Shown piece by piece: positions 1 to 8,301 of a stretch of 64,000 nt of DNA. Origin of the DNA: an uncultured Sphaerochaeta sp. (GTDB lineage Bacteria; Spirochaetota; Spirochaetia; Sphaerochaetales; Sphaerochaetaceae); NCBI RefSeq assembly GCF_963676285.1, contig NZ_OY781063.1, positions 2,170,001 through 2,234,000 of the forward strand, read 5' to 3'. Below the pieces are notes generated by a model. That model ran no database searches. It saw only the letters and a list, made by a program, of their open reading frames with translations, and was not told where the DNA came from. Position 1 is the stretch's first letter. Each line of letters starts with the position of its first letter. The position numbers and the translations under genes were made by a program.

Positions 1-57
1 ACATAAGCTTATTCCGATGGGAATCTTCTCAGTCAGGATTATCGGGGTGTGTTCCAT
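1..57 (-). CDS. 5' fragment of an unidentified protein
   Basis: The window edge cuts this gene. On the minus strand an ATG at 57 follows an AGAGAGG ribosome-binding site with a 6-base spacer, and the frame stays open for 19 codons (starts MEHTPIIL) to base 1. It is divergent from the DUF5655 gene at 148. Too little is visible to name a family. The ribosome-binding site is the main support. Confidence 0.45.
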   Translation of the reverse strand, partial: MEHTPIILTEKIPIGISLC

Positions 58-147
58 GGTTTGCCTCTCTTAATGGAATTGTAGCATCGGCATAAGAGAC
101 GGGAAACAAAAATCGACAGGTGCAGGTCGAAGGTGTATGCTGGGACC

Positions 148-519
148 ATGGAAGCAGATGATTTCTTTGGCGGATATCCTCAAGCAAAAAACCTCTTTAC
201 AGAGGTTATGAGAGAGATTTCCCTCTTGGGGCCTATACAGCTGAAGACCAGTAAGAGCCAGATTTCTCTCATTGGGCAATCGGCCTTCGCCTATTTCTGG
301 ATTCCTGGTCGCTATCTCAAAGGCAGATCAGTGGCGCCCTTGGTTCTCAGCATTCCTCTTTCTTATCATGATAAGACAGTACTGTGGAAAGAGGTGACCA
401 AGATACAAGAACACTGGTTTATGCATCACCTGGAGATATGGGAGAAGACCTCTTTTACAAACAGTGTTATGTCAGTGCTTGCTACTGCATACATTGGAGG
501 TAAGCCAATTGAGAAATAG
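148..519 (+). CDS. DUF5655-family protein
   Basis: Small cytosolic protein of about 123 residues, recognised as DUF5655-like from the N-terminal DDFFxGYP pattern, the KSQISL strand and the WIPGRYLKGR segment; the family has no established reaction. I chose the ATG at 148 because homologues begin a few residues before DFFxGYP; a GTG at 133 is also in frame, and neither start has a strong ribosome-binding site. Its last 11 bases overlap the TTG start of the Imm-5-like gene, so the two are probably translationally coupled. Function is unknown. Confidence 0.75.
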   Translation: MEADDFFGGYPQAKNLFTEVMREISLLGPIQLKTSKSQISLIGQSAFAYFWIPGRYLKGRSVAPLVLSIPLSYHDKTVLWKEVTKIQEHWFMHHLEIWEKTSFTNSVMSVLATAYIGGKPIEK

Positions 520-970
520 GTTGTTTGTAGCAGAGCATCGGGGTGGCTTGCTTTCCCTATCTGACCATCGCTCCCTCATGAAGTGGGCACTTCTCTGCAC
601 GGAGCATCTTAGCGAGTACCACGTATTCCTTGAAGAAGAAGTGATCATATCAGCATTGGAAATAGGCCATAGATGGAGTGAGGGACATGCAAAGACTGGA
701 GAGGCGATGAAAGCGAGTAGGGCGGTGCATGCCTTTGCTCGTACTGTAGAAGACAAACCTTCTCAGTTCTACTACCGTGCAGTCGGGCAGGCAGTCGCTA
801 CCGCCCATATGGCAGACCACTCTCTTGGTCCGGTGTGGTATGGAAGGAAGATGCTTGTTCTGCTTAATAGGGATGCAGAGAAGGAGCTTACCTGGCAACT
901 TGAAAGGTTGGTTGACCTCAATCCTCATCTCCTTCCTCGTGTACAGCAGGAACTAAAGAAAATCCTGTAA
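509..970 (+). CDS. Imm-5-like putative immunity protein
   Basis: About 153 residues, mostly helical. The signature is the central AVGQAVATAHMADHSLG stretch typical of the family annotated as putative immunity protein (Imm-5-like), preceded by an LSDHRSL segment and followed by a WQLERL helix. The start is assigned to TTG at 509 because a GGAGG lies at 496-500 with 8-base spacing; the upstream ATG at 464 has no such site and would lengthen the protein beyond the family pattern. It overlaps the DUF5655 gene. No toxin gene is adjacent, so an immunity role is only by family name. Confidence 0.7.
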   Translation: MRNRLFVAEHRGGLLSLSDHRSLMKWALLCTEHLSEYHVFLEEEVIISALEIGHRWSEGHAKTGEAMKASRAVHAFARTVEDKPSQFYYRAVGQAVATAHMADHSLGPVWYGRKMLVLLNRDAEKELTWQLERLVDLNPHLLPRVQQELKKIL

Positions 971-1088
971 ACGCTTAGCCTTTCTTGATACCTCCACTGA
1001 AGTGAAATGCCATGCAACCAATCTTAGAGAGCATTGGTATATATATTGAGTCCATGTTGTTGAACTATTTCTTTATGTTCCAATTACA

Positions 1089-1117
1089 TTGACGATGTAT
1101 ATACATGAGTATATACT
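1089..1117 (+). promoter_or_regulatory. mazEF promoter with embedded operator repeats
   Basis: TTGACG at 1089-1094, a 17-base spacer and TATACT at 1112-1117 form a good sigma-70-type promoter. Two copies of the 8-base palindrome GTATATAC lie at 1097-1104 and 1109-1116, 12 bases apart, in the spacer and over the -10. This fits autorepression by the MazE-MazF complex, the usual mode in this family; the specific site is inferred. Confidence 0.6.
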
Positions 1118-1181
1118 TGTACAGGAGGACTTGGCATTGAATCAGCAATATCAATGGGACATTTTTTACATGGAGAAGTAT

Positions 1182-1427
1182 ATGAAGACAACCATCCAGA
1201 AATGGGGAAACAGTTCAGGTATTCGCCTTCCGAAACCCTTGTTGCAGGAATTGCATCTGGATAATGGCATTGAGGTGGAACTCGAGAGGGTTGGGGACGG
1301 AATAATGATGTATCCCAGAAGACCAACACGTGAAGAAACATTAGATCTCCTCTTGGAAAGAATAAGTCCAGAAAATATGCATGGCACTGAACTTTTTGGT
1401 GAAGAGGTAGGGGGTGAAGCATGGTAA
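1182..1427 (+). CDS. mazE: MazE-type antitoxin (AbrB-like)
   Basis: 81-residue swapped-hairpin AbrB/MazE DNA-binding protein that should neutralise MazF and repress its own operon. The N-terminus MKTTIQKWGNSSGIRLPKPLL is the classic domain; the acidic C-terminal half is the expected MazF-binding tail. I chose ATG 1182 because GGAG precedes it at 1172-1175; upstream in-frame ATGs at 1089 and 1173 would place coding sequence over the promoter. The stop overlaps the mazF start (ATGGTAA), so the two are coupled. Confidence 0.88.
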   Translation: MKTTIQKWGNSSGIRLPKPLLQELHLDNGIEVELERVGDGIMMYPRRPTREETLDLLLERISPENMHGTELFGEEVGGEAW

Positions 1428-1765
1428 GTAATGTCTATATCCCTGAGGAGGGCGATATTGTGTGGTTGGACTTCACTCCTCCGCCCGGTCATGAGCAAGA
1501 GGGAAGAAGACCTGGATTGGTGGTAAGCCCCAAGAAATACAACAGGATAGGATTGGCTTTAATTTGTCCGATCTCAAGTAAGCAAAAAGGGTATCCATTC
1601 GAGATTTCTCTATCCAGTAGTGATGGCTTTACCTCTGGAGTTGTCCTCGCTGACCAGATACGAAGCCTCGATTGGAAGGCAAGAAATGCTTCTTTCAAGG
1701 AAACCGCCGGTTCTGCTGTAGTCGATGGTGTCAAGGATTTGTTGATGCTGTTAATTGGGAAGTGA
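1421..1765 (+). CDS. mazF: MazF-type endoribonuclease toxin
   Basis: 114-residue PemK/MazF-family toxin, a sequence-specific mRNA interferase. Visible family features are GDIVWLDFTP at residues 11-20, the EGRRPGLVVSPKKYN segment carrying the conserved arginine, LICPISS with the conserved Thr/Ser region, and VLADQIRSLDW. Length matches the family. It is the second gene of the operon and overlaps mazE by 7 bases. The set looks intact; the cleavage motif cannot be read from sequence. Confidence 0.9.
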   Translation: MVSNVYIPEEGDIVWLDFTPPPGHEQEGRRPGLVVSPKKYNRIGLALICPISSKQKGYPFEISLSSSDGFTSGVVLADQIRSLDWKARNASFKETAGSAVVDGVKDLLMLLIGK

Positions 1766-1919
1766 GTGTATTTATTTCATAGGCCGAGCTTTTTGAACAT
1801 ATTTCCACCTGTGTCTTTTTTGTAATACTTTTCTTAAGTCTTTTTCATGGTTTTTGCATTGTTTGCTTACAAGCATTCCCCATAGTTGAGCCATCTCAAT
1901 ATTCCTTATGGGGGAAGTC

Positions 1920-3410
1920 ATGAAGAAAAGACTGATTCTGGTATTATTGCTGTTGGCAGCAGTAACTTTGGGTCTTGCAGCTCAGCCTGCAGGAGAGAGT
2001 ACACCTACTTGGGAAGTGACAGAGCAACAGACTGCAAAAGCACCCAAGTACGTCTTTATGTTCATCGGTGACGGTATGAGTCACGTACAGATCAATGCTG
2101 CCCAGGTATTGAAAGGAAACAACACCAAGGGTTCTGTCTCCTTGGAGAAACTCACATTCACAGAGTTCCCGGTCTCTGGGTTACAGACAACCTATGATGC
2201 AACCTCCTTCTGCCCTGATTCAGCTTCCACAGCAACCAGCTTGTCCTCAGGGTATAAAACCCACAGTGGTGTTCTCGGATTGGGAATAGACAAACAGTAT
2301 GTGGGAAAGAACATTGCTGAACGGCTCAAGGAGCAAAAGGACTGGAAAGTGGGAATCGTCTCAACGGTAACCATCAACCATGCAACTCCAGCAGCTTACT
2401 ACGCCCATGTTCCTTCTCGGAATAACTACTATGACATCGGAGTGCAGATGGCAAATAGTGGTTTTGACTACTTTGCAGGTGGTTCGATCAACAAAGCAGA
2501 AGATGGGGGAAAGCAGAGTATCTATACCTTGTTGGAAGAGCAAGGATATCTGGTTACGGATGACAAGAGCGAAATACTCTCGCTTTCAAGCAAGAGCGGA
2601 AAGGTCTATGCACAAAGTCCACGACTACAGGATGGTGGGGCGATGCCCTATGCAATCGACATGGATGCAGACGATGTAACGCTGGCTCAGTTCGTCAAGA
2701 AGGGAATTGATGTGCTTGATAATGAGAAGGGCTTCTTCATGATGGTAGAGTCTGGAAAGATCGACTGGGCCTGTCATGCCAATGATGCTGCCTCGGAAAT
2801 CAGGGACTTGCTTGCCTTCGATGAGGCAATTCAGGAAGCAGTTGCATTCGCTGAAGCTCATCCTGATGAGACGTTGATTGTAGTAACCGGGGACCATGAA
2901 ACCGGTGGTATGACCATCGGATTTGCTTCGACTGGGTATAACACTGCATTCAACATTCTCGAGAACCAGAAAGTCTCCTACGTAGCATTCGATGGGATTA
3001 TGCAGGAGGCCATTGCAAACAATCCAGATCTGAGTTTCCAAGAAGCGTTGGTATTGGTGGAAGAGTACTTTGGCTTGGTCCCTCCTGGAAGCAAAGCCTC
3101 ATCGGAGGTGCTGGCATTGAGCAGCCTTGAGTATTCCAGGCTGGAGGAGGCATTCCGCCAGGCAATGCTGCCAAAGGGCAGTCGTGCAAATGACCAGCTG
3201 AGTTACCAACTCTATGGAAGCTACAATCCATTCTCCATCACCCTGACTCATATCCTGAACAACAAGGCTGGTATTGGTTGGACGAGTTACTCCCATACAG
3301 GAACCCCTGTAGGAGTATTCGCCTACGGGGTTGGCTCAGAGATGTTTGCTGGCTCCTATGACAACACCGATATATTCGCCAAGTTGAAGTCACTTGTAGA
3401 AGTTGTATAA
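1920..3410 (+). CDS. phoA: Alkaline phosphatase (PhoA family)
   Basis: Secreted phosphomonoesterase of about 496 residues. A signal peptide (KKRLILVLLLLAAVTLGLAA) directs it to the periplasm. The metal site begins at FIGDGMS, the phosphoserine nucleophile lies in CPDSASTATSLSSG, and GDHETGG near residue 325 supplies further zinc ligands; VESGKIDWACHAND is the typical Mg/Zn segment. The start is ATG 1920, which follows GGGGGA at the right distance; ATG 1908 would put that site inside the gene. No clear Pho box was found upstream. A strong hairpin follows the gene before the YibE/F gene. Confidence 0.93.
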   Translation: MKKRLILVLLLLAAVTLGLAAQPAGESTPTWEVTEQQTAKAPKYVFMFIGDGMSHVQINAAQVLKGNNTKGSVSLEKLTFTEFPVSGLQTTYDATSFCPDSASTATSLSSGYKTHSGVLGLGIDKQYVGKNIAERLKEQKDWKVGIVSTVTINHATPAAYYAHVPSRNNYYDIGVQMANSGFDYFAGGSINKAEDGGKQSIYTLLEEQGYLVTDDKSEILSLSSKSGKVYAQSPRLQDGGAMPYAIDMDADDVTLAQFVKKGIDVLDNEKGFFMMVESGKIDWACHANDAASEIRDLLAFDEAIQEAVAFAEAHPDETLIVVTGDHETGGMTIGFASTGYNTAFNILENQKVSYVAFDGIMQEAIANNPDLSFQEALVLVEEYFGLVPPGSKASSEVLALSSLEYSRLEEAFRQAMLPKGSRANDQLSYQLYGSYNPFSITLTHILNNKAGIGWTSYSHTGTPVGVFAYGVGSEMFAGSYDNTDIFAKLKSLVEVV

Positions 3411-3428
3411 CAGGTAATCAGATCAAAC

Positions 3429-3453
3429 CTTCCCCCTCTCACTGAGGGGGAAG
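3429..3453 (+). terminator. Stem-loop between phoA and yibE/F
   Basis: CTTCCCCCTC at 3429-3438 pairs perfectly with GAGGGGGAAG at 3444-3453 (10 bp, 5-base loop). No U-run follows, so it may be an mRNA-stabilising or partial termination hairpin and not a full intrinsic terminator. Confidence 0.5.
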
Positions 3454-3475
3454 CTGTCTGAAAAGGAATAGTGGT

Positions 3476-4657
3476 ATGAAGAAATCTGTTAATCTCTATC
3501 GAGAGTGGTTTTTGTTGGCTGTCCTGCTTGGTGTGGTACTTCTCCTGATAATGATCCCCACCGGTTTTGAGCGAGAGATATATATAAATGCAATAGGAAG
3601 TAGGGCAAGGGTAATCGCTTTGGATAATTCCAATATGTACCAGACAGGGGTAGTTCGTATGGGAGAACAAATCTGCACAATAGAGATTCTCTCAGGACCT
3701 CATGCAGGCAAGCAGACTGAAGCTATAAACCTGCTCAATGGAAAACTCGAATTTGATACTGTATATAAAGAAGGGGATATTGCCTGGGTATTGGTAGAGC
3801 AGGACAAGGAAGGGGAGATCGTATTCACCAACATGGTCAGTCATTACCGTTTTTCGAAAGAGCTGCTGCTTCTTGGACTTTTTGCCTTTGGACTCATTCT
3901 CTTCTCAGGGAAGACGGGAGTTAGGACGATTATCTCATTTGCCTTGGCCTTTTTGCTCATTTGGAAAGTACTTATCCCTCTTACACTCAAGGGCTATGAG
4001 CCCATGTTGGTTTCCCTACTCGTTGGCTCCTTTCTCGCCGTCGCTTGCTTGCTGCTGGTAGCCGGACTGACAAAGAAAGCCTATGCAGCAATCATAGGAA
4101 CCATTATTTGCTCTGTCATCACTGTGCTGTTCTCAATGTGGGGGACATGGTATTTGAAATTGCATGGGGCTGTTATGCCCTGGTCGGAGTCGTTGCTGTT
4201 CGCCGGTTATGAAAGCATGCAACTTACCAAAGTCTTTCAAGCGGCAATTTATCTCTCTTGTTTGGGTGCACTATTGGACTTGGCGATCGATATCAGCTCC
4301 GCACTGGAGGAGGTGCAGAGACACCACCCATCCATTACTCGCACGGCGCTTATACAGAGCGGATTGAATATCGGAAGATCCGTGGTAGGGAGCCAGACTA
4401 CTACCCTCCTGCTCGCGTATATTGGGAGTTATCTTACCATCATGATGGTGTACATGGCGCAGGGCACCCCTGTTATGAGTATTCTCAACTCCCCTAGTGT
4501 TGCCGCAGAAATCCTTCATACCATGGTGGGCTGTATCGCACTGGTATTGGTTGCTCCCATTACCTCAGTTACCTGTGGATATCTCTATACCAGCAGAAAT
4601 TCAGAGCTGAAGGTGCTTGTTCAGAATCACGCTGATGCCAGTATTTCCGGAAGATAG
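3476..4657 (+). CDS. YibE/F family membrane protein
   Basis: 393-residue polytopic membrane protein of the YibE/F family, whose function is not established. One N-terminal membrane helix (about residues 10-28) is followed by a soluble beta-rich region (about 35-125, with the SGPHAGKQ turn typical of the family), then about seven membrane helices. The conserved LGALLDLAIDISSAL and NIGRSVVGSQTTTLLLAYIG segments identify it. It lies 65 bases after phoA on the same strand and may be co-transcribed. Confidence 0.85.
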   Translation: MKKSVNLYREWFLLAVLLGVVLLLIMIPTGFEREIYINAIGSRARVIALDNSNMYQTGVVRMGEQICTIEILSGPHAGKQTEAINLLNGKLEFDTVYKEGDIAWVLVEQDKEGEIVFTNMVSHYRFSKELLLLGLFAFGLILFSGKTGVRTIISFALAFLLIWKVLIPLTLKGYEPMLVSLLVGSFLAVACLLLVAGLTKKAYAAIIGTIICSVITVLFSMWGTWYLKLHGAVMPWSESLLFAGYESMQLTKVFQAAIYLSCLGALLDLAIDISSALEEVQRHHPSITRTALIQSGLNIGRSVVGSQTTTLLLAYIGSYLTIMMVYMAQGTPVMSILNSPSVAAEILHTMVGCIALVLVAPITSVTCGYLYTSRNSELKVLVQNHADASISGR

Positions 4658-4768
4658 TGAACTACAAGCAATAACAACGTTGATTTCACTATGCAGCAAC
4701 TAGGTTGTTTGCAAGAGGTGTGGTACCTTTTAGGTGAACCAACCTGGATACGTATAAGGACGGAATGC

Positions 4769-5401
4769 ATGATGCATGAGGGGCCAATACCAAGCGATAT
4801 ACTCAAGAGACAGGCATACAAGCGAAAATTCTCTGTTCAGGATTTGTATCGTGGAATCATGTTGGTCCCTGAAGCTGTTTCAGGGCTGAAATACAATCGG
4901 AAGCATAAGGTTGTCTCTGCAGACTTCCTTGAGCGTATGCAACTTGCGGTAACAGAGGTGAACGGATGTGCGGCCTGTTCCTATGCCCATGCTCATATGG
5001 CATTGAAACAGGGAATAAGCAGTGAGGAGATCTATAGCCTCCTCAGTGGAGATGGCTCTCTCATCAGACCAGAGGAAGGAAAGGCCATCATGTTTGCGCA
5101 ACACTTTGCAGATACCGGAGGATTCCCTGATATTGAAACCTACCAGACGATTGAAACAACGTATGGCATCAATGAAGCCAGGGTTATGCTTTCAGCAATT
5201 AGGATGATGCAGGTAGGGAATATCTATGGCATCCCGTTCAGTGCATTTATCTCGAGACTGAAAGGGTATCCATATCATGGCAGTTCTCTTTTCTATGAAT
5301 TGGGCATGCAAGTGCTCAGTGCCGTGTTGCTGCCTTTCGCTCTTTTACATGGAGTTGTACGATTGCTTATAAAGGGCCGTAACGGTCTTCCTACACTGTA
5401 A
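4769..5401 (+). CDS. AhpD-like carboxymuconolactone decarboxylase-family protein
   Basis: About 210 residues. The AhpD-type redox motif NGCAACSYAHAHMA (Cys-x-x-Cys plus downstream His) lies near residues 66-79, so a peroxidase or disulfide reductase-type role is likely. A hydrophobic C-terminal segment (VLSAVLLPFALLHGVVRLLI) is unusual for AhpD and suggests membrane anchoring. ATG 4769 follows AAGGA at 4756-4760; an upstream in-frame ATG at 4691 has no site and encodes an unrelated extension. The start could also be ATG 4772. Confidence 0.8.
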   Translation: MMHEGPIPSDILKRQAYKRKFSVQDLYRGIMLVPEAVSGLKYNRKHKVVSADFLERMQLAVTEVNGCAACSYAHAHMALKQGISSEEIYSLLSGDGSLIRPEEGKAIMFAQHFADTGGFPDIETYQTIETTYGINEARVMLSAIRMMQVGNIYGIPFSAFISRLKGYPYHGSSLFYELGMQVLSAVLLPFALLHGVVRLLIKGRNGLPTL

Positions 5402-5419
5402 AGATTACGGAAAGGGTCT

Positions 5420-5791
5420 TTACTTCTTCCAGAATGCTGAACACTCCTTCTTGTCCTCGATATTGAAGTGGATGATCTTCTGTAGAAGTGAGTAGGGGAT
5501 CTCCTGCTCCCATTTGATCCTGAACAGTTCTTTGGTGGCTGACAGTTTTGCCTTTGAAAGATCATCCGAGAATTTCTCGATTGTTTTGCTTTCAGGAGCA
5601 ACACTGATGTGTGCTTTTGCCCTGCTGAAACCGATGATAAAGGTCTCATGGTCAGTGAATATCGGTTGATTCCAGGCAATTCTCATCCCGAGTGTTGGAA
5701 ACGTCTCATGCACCCAAGTAAGCAATGCATCCATCTTCTTTCGGTGGTTCTCATCAGCAATATCCTCAAGATATGATTGAAATATATGCAT
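5420..5791 (-). CDS. DUF1801 / YdhG-like protein
   Basis: About 123 residues of the DUF1801 (YdhG, iron-chaperone-like) family. It carries the MRIAWNQPIF strand, the IIGFSRAKAHISVAPE core and the C-terminal WEQEIPYSLLQKIIHFNI segment. The start is ATG 5791, preceded by AAGGGGAT; a longer frame upstream lacks a ribosome-binding site. It is convergent with the AhpD-like gene, 18 bases apart. Biochemical role is not firmly known. Confidence 0.8.
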   Translation of the reverse strand: MHIFQSYLEDIADENHRKKMDALLTWVHETFPTLGMRIAWNQPIFTDHETFIIGFSRAKAHISVAPESKTIEKFSDDLSKAKLSATKELFRIKWEQEIPYSLLQKIIHFNIEDKKECSAFWKK

Positions 5792-5895
5792 AGTTATCCC
5801 CTTATGCCTAGTAAAATAGTAGGTAATAAGTATACCTGCGGGTTTAGGGATTCGTAAAGACAGATGGAGCAAGAAATAGAAGGTTGGTTGTTTTG

Positions 5896-6795
5896 CTACG
5901 TGGAGAAATAGATCCTTTCAGCTGTATCGTGAAAGACCAGCTTTCGCTCCTCCTCTGTGAACAACTCCCACTGGTAGTCCAGTAGCTGCCTGTAACTGTA
6001 TTGTACCAAGGTGGAAGGGACATCGGTGCCCCACATAAGGTGGTCTGACCCAACCAAGTTTTTCGCGAGCGATATGAATTCCTGTGCGGTTGGAAACGGA
6101 TAATCTTCAGGACGTACCTTGTGGTGTAGGGCGGCAAGGTCAAAGTAAATATTCTCCCGTTTCATTGTCTCCAAACCGTTTTCCAATTCTCTCCTGTGTT
6201 GACGTCTTGGACTCATGAGGTGGCAGATGACAATGGGCATATGTGGAAATGCATCAGCGATATTTTTGATTGCCCCTGGCTGGTTGCTCCCATCTCCAGG
6301 ACTTCCCAAGTCAAACACCAGGACGCCTTGGTTTGTTGCTATCTGTTTATAAAACTGCATCATACTTGGGTTGTCGAGGGGGAAATCGGGATGGCTTCCC
6401 ATGATGCCACACCCTGTGGACATCTCGAATTTGAAAATCCGAAACATCTGGATTAGATTATCCAGAATCTTTTGTGCGTTACGGCAGAATGGATCGAAGG
6501 TTGCCGCAGCAGCAAAACGAGTAGGGTATGTTGATACCACCTGAGAAAGATAGTCATTGGCAAAACCAAGGAAACCTCCTTGCAATAGAACGGCCTTTTC
6601 AACATTGTTCTGATCCATCAAGGTGAGAAACCGCTCAGCACTGAAGGTCGTATCCCCATAGCTTTGGGGGATGAGATCGATCACCTCCCCTGTGGCCCAA
6701 CGAGCCTTTCCTCCGCCAATTGATCGGAGTTCTCCGTCGGCTCCAAAGCCGCAGAGCTCGGTAAATACATGTGCATGGGAATCAATGATGGGCAT
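5896..6795 (-). CDS. Amidohydrolase-family (amidohydrolase 2) metal-dependent hydrolase
   Basis: About 299 residues forming a TIM-barrel hydrolase of the PF04909 type. The N-terminal IDSHAHVF gives the first HxH metal ligands, a later His lies in MPIVICHLM, and the terminal Asp lies in MWGTDVPST. The family includes decarboxylases and lactonases; the substrate cannot be told. Start is ATG 6795, preceded by GAGGAG. It is divergent from the ABC importer, whose regulatory region lies in between, so a link to sugar metabolism is possible but unproven. Confidence 0.85.
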   Translation of the reverse strand: MPIIDSHAHVFTELCGFGADGELRSIGGGKARWATGEVIDLIPQSYGDTTFSAERFLTLMDQNNVEKAVLLQGGFLGFANDYLSQVVSTYPTRFAAAATFDPFCRNAQKILDNLIQMFRIFKFEMSTGCGIMGSHPDFPLDNPSMMQFYKQIATNQGVLVFDLGSPGDGSNQPGAIKNIADAFPHMPIVICHLMSPRRQHRRELENGLETMKRENIYFDLAALHHKVRPEDYPFPTAQEFISLAKNLVGSDHLMWGTDVPSTLVQYSYRQLLDYQWELFTEEERKLVFHDTAERIYFST

Positions 6796-6869
6796 GGTGA
6801 TTTCTCCTCGTTTCCTGTACCCTACTCGGGTTTGACTCACCCGTCAACGTGGAAATACTTTTCCCAGGA

Positions 6870-6898
6870 TGTCAAAAGATGATACAACATTGTCAAAA
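6870..6898 (+). promoter_or_regulatory. TGTCAAAA direct repeat upstream of the ABC importer
   Basis: TGTCAAAA occurs at 6870-6877 and 6891-6898, 21 bases apart (two helical turns), with GATAC between the copies. The same arrangement (TGTCAA, GATAC, TGTCAA, spacing 20) precedes the GH4 gene at 12474-12499. The AraC-type response regulator encoded between the two targets is the natural candidate binder. This is an inference from shared motif and geometry. Confidence 0.5.
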
Positions 6899-6969
6899 CT
6901 CTCTTGCTGGCAACCGTGAGAAAAGCCCTGCAGACTAGAGCTACCTAAAACACAAACGGAGGCTTATGT

Positions 6970-8244
6970 ATGAAAAGAATGCTTGTTTTACTGCTCATTG
7001 CCGTATTGGCTGTGGGAACAGTATTTGCAGCCGGTTCAAAAGAAGCTGCAAAAGAAGACGGTCCTGTGACACTGCGTCTCTCCTGGTGGGGTGGTGACTC
7101 TCGTCATACTCCGACCCTTGCAGCAATGGATGCCTATATGGCAAAGAATCCCAACGTCAAGTTGGAAGGCGAGTACGGTGGCTGGGATGGCTACTACCAG
7201 AAGATAGTGACCCAGATTGCTGGTGGCACTGCCGCTGACATTATCCAGATTGACCAACCTTGGCTTGCTGAGCTCTCCTCGAAAGGCGATGTGTTCACCG
7301 TTATCGACAATTCCATGGTTGACCTTTCCCAGTTTGATGCAGCATTCCTTGAGAACTACTGCTCCTATGAGGGGAAATTGATGGGTCTTCCTACCGGAAC
7401 CAACGTCAATACCTTTGTGGTAGACACCAAAATGCTCTCTGATTTTGGCATTGATCCCAACACCAAGTGGACCTGGGAGAATATCGTCAGTGAAGGCAAG
7501 AAGATCAACGACCAGGATTCCACCCGCTATTTCAGTGGTGCAACACCTGACATTCTTCGCTACTGGTTTGAGATTTACATTGCACAGCTTGCCGGAAGTG
7601 TTGTGGACAGCAACAAGCAGGTTGCTTTTACCCAGGAACAGGGAGCTGAGGCATTCCGCTACTTCCAGCGCTGGATTGATGAGGACATCATTGCTCCTTT
7701 CAGCCAGACCTCACTTTTCTATCAGAAGTTCCAGGAAAATCCAGATTGGATCAACGGCAAGATGGCAACTGCATGGACTTGGGTAAGTTCCATGGACAAG
7801 GACATTGGGGCTAGAGAGAACTTCGAAACCCGTCAGTTCCCTGTCATGGATGGTGCTGTAAACACAGGTATCCTGATGCGCCCCTCCCAGATCTTTGTGG
7901 TCAACAACAACTCAAAGAACAAGGATGAGGCAATCAAGCTTCTTGACTACTTGTTCACCGATGCTGAAGCCATCGAGAAGTTGGGTCTTGCACGTGGTAT
8001 TCCCTCTGCAGCAATCGGACGGAGTGTTCTTGCTGAGAAGGGTATGATCTCAGAGATGGCAGAGAAGGCCACCAATGAAGGTATTGCCCAGGCTGGTGAC
8101 CCACAGAGTGTCTACCAAATGAATAGTGAAGTCATGCAGGTAATGCAGGACGTGATCGATGAGTTCGGTTTTGGAAGGCTTACCCCTGAGGAAGCTTCTG
8201 CCAAGCTGATCAAGAATCTTGAAGCAACACTTGCTTCTCTGTAA
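6970..8244 (+). CDS. ABC sugar importer, substrate-binding protein
   Basis: 424-residue extracytoplasmic solute-binding protein of the carbohydrate (family 1) type. A signal peptide MKRMLVLLLIAVLAVGTVFA is followed by AGSKE with no lipobox Cys. The LRLSWWGGDSRH strand and the ADIIQIDQPWLAEL region are characteristic. It is the first gene of an importer operon with two permeases and is followed by a stem-loop that could raise its expression over theirs. No ATPase gene is in the operon, so a shared MsmK-type ATPase encoded elsewhere is likely. An alpha-glucoside or related oligosaccharide is plausible from the neighbouring GH4 enzyme. Confidence 0.92.
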   Translation: MKRMLVLLLIAVLAVGTVFAAGSKEAAKEDGPVTLRLSWWGGDSRHTPTLAAMDAYMAKNPNVKLEGEYGGWDGYYQKIVTQIAGGTAADIIQIDQPWLAELSSKGDVFTVIDNSMVDLSQFDAAFLENYCSYEGKLMGLPTGTNVNTFVVDTKMLSDFGIDPNTKWTWENIVSEGKKINDQDSTRYFSGATPDILRYWFEIYIAQLAGSVVDSNKQVAFTQEQGAEAFRYFQRWIDEDIIAPFSQTSLFYQKFQENPDWINGKMATAWTWVSSMDKDIGARENFETRQFPVMDGAVNTGILMRPSQIFVVNNNSKNKDEAIKLLDYLFTDAEAIEKLGLARGIPSAAIGRSVLAEKGMISEMAEKATNEGIAQAGDPQSVYQMNSEVMQVMQDVIDEFGFGRLTPEEASAKLIKNLEATLASL

Positions 8245-8255
8245 ATCGTACAATA

Positions 8256-8283
8256 CTACCATCCGCCAAATGGCGGGTGGTAG
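8256..8283 (+). terminator. Intercistronic stem-loop, importer operon
   Basis: CTACCATCCGCC at 8256-8267 pairs with GGCGGGTGGTAG at 8272-8283 (12 bp with one G-U, 4-base AAAT loop), followed by GTTTTAA. It lies between the binding-protein gene and the permeases, where such hairpins commonly stabilise the upstream message and attenuate the downstream genes. Confidence 0.65.
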
Positions 8284-8301
8284 GTTTTAAAGGGTAATGA
8301 G

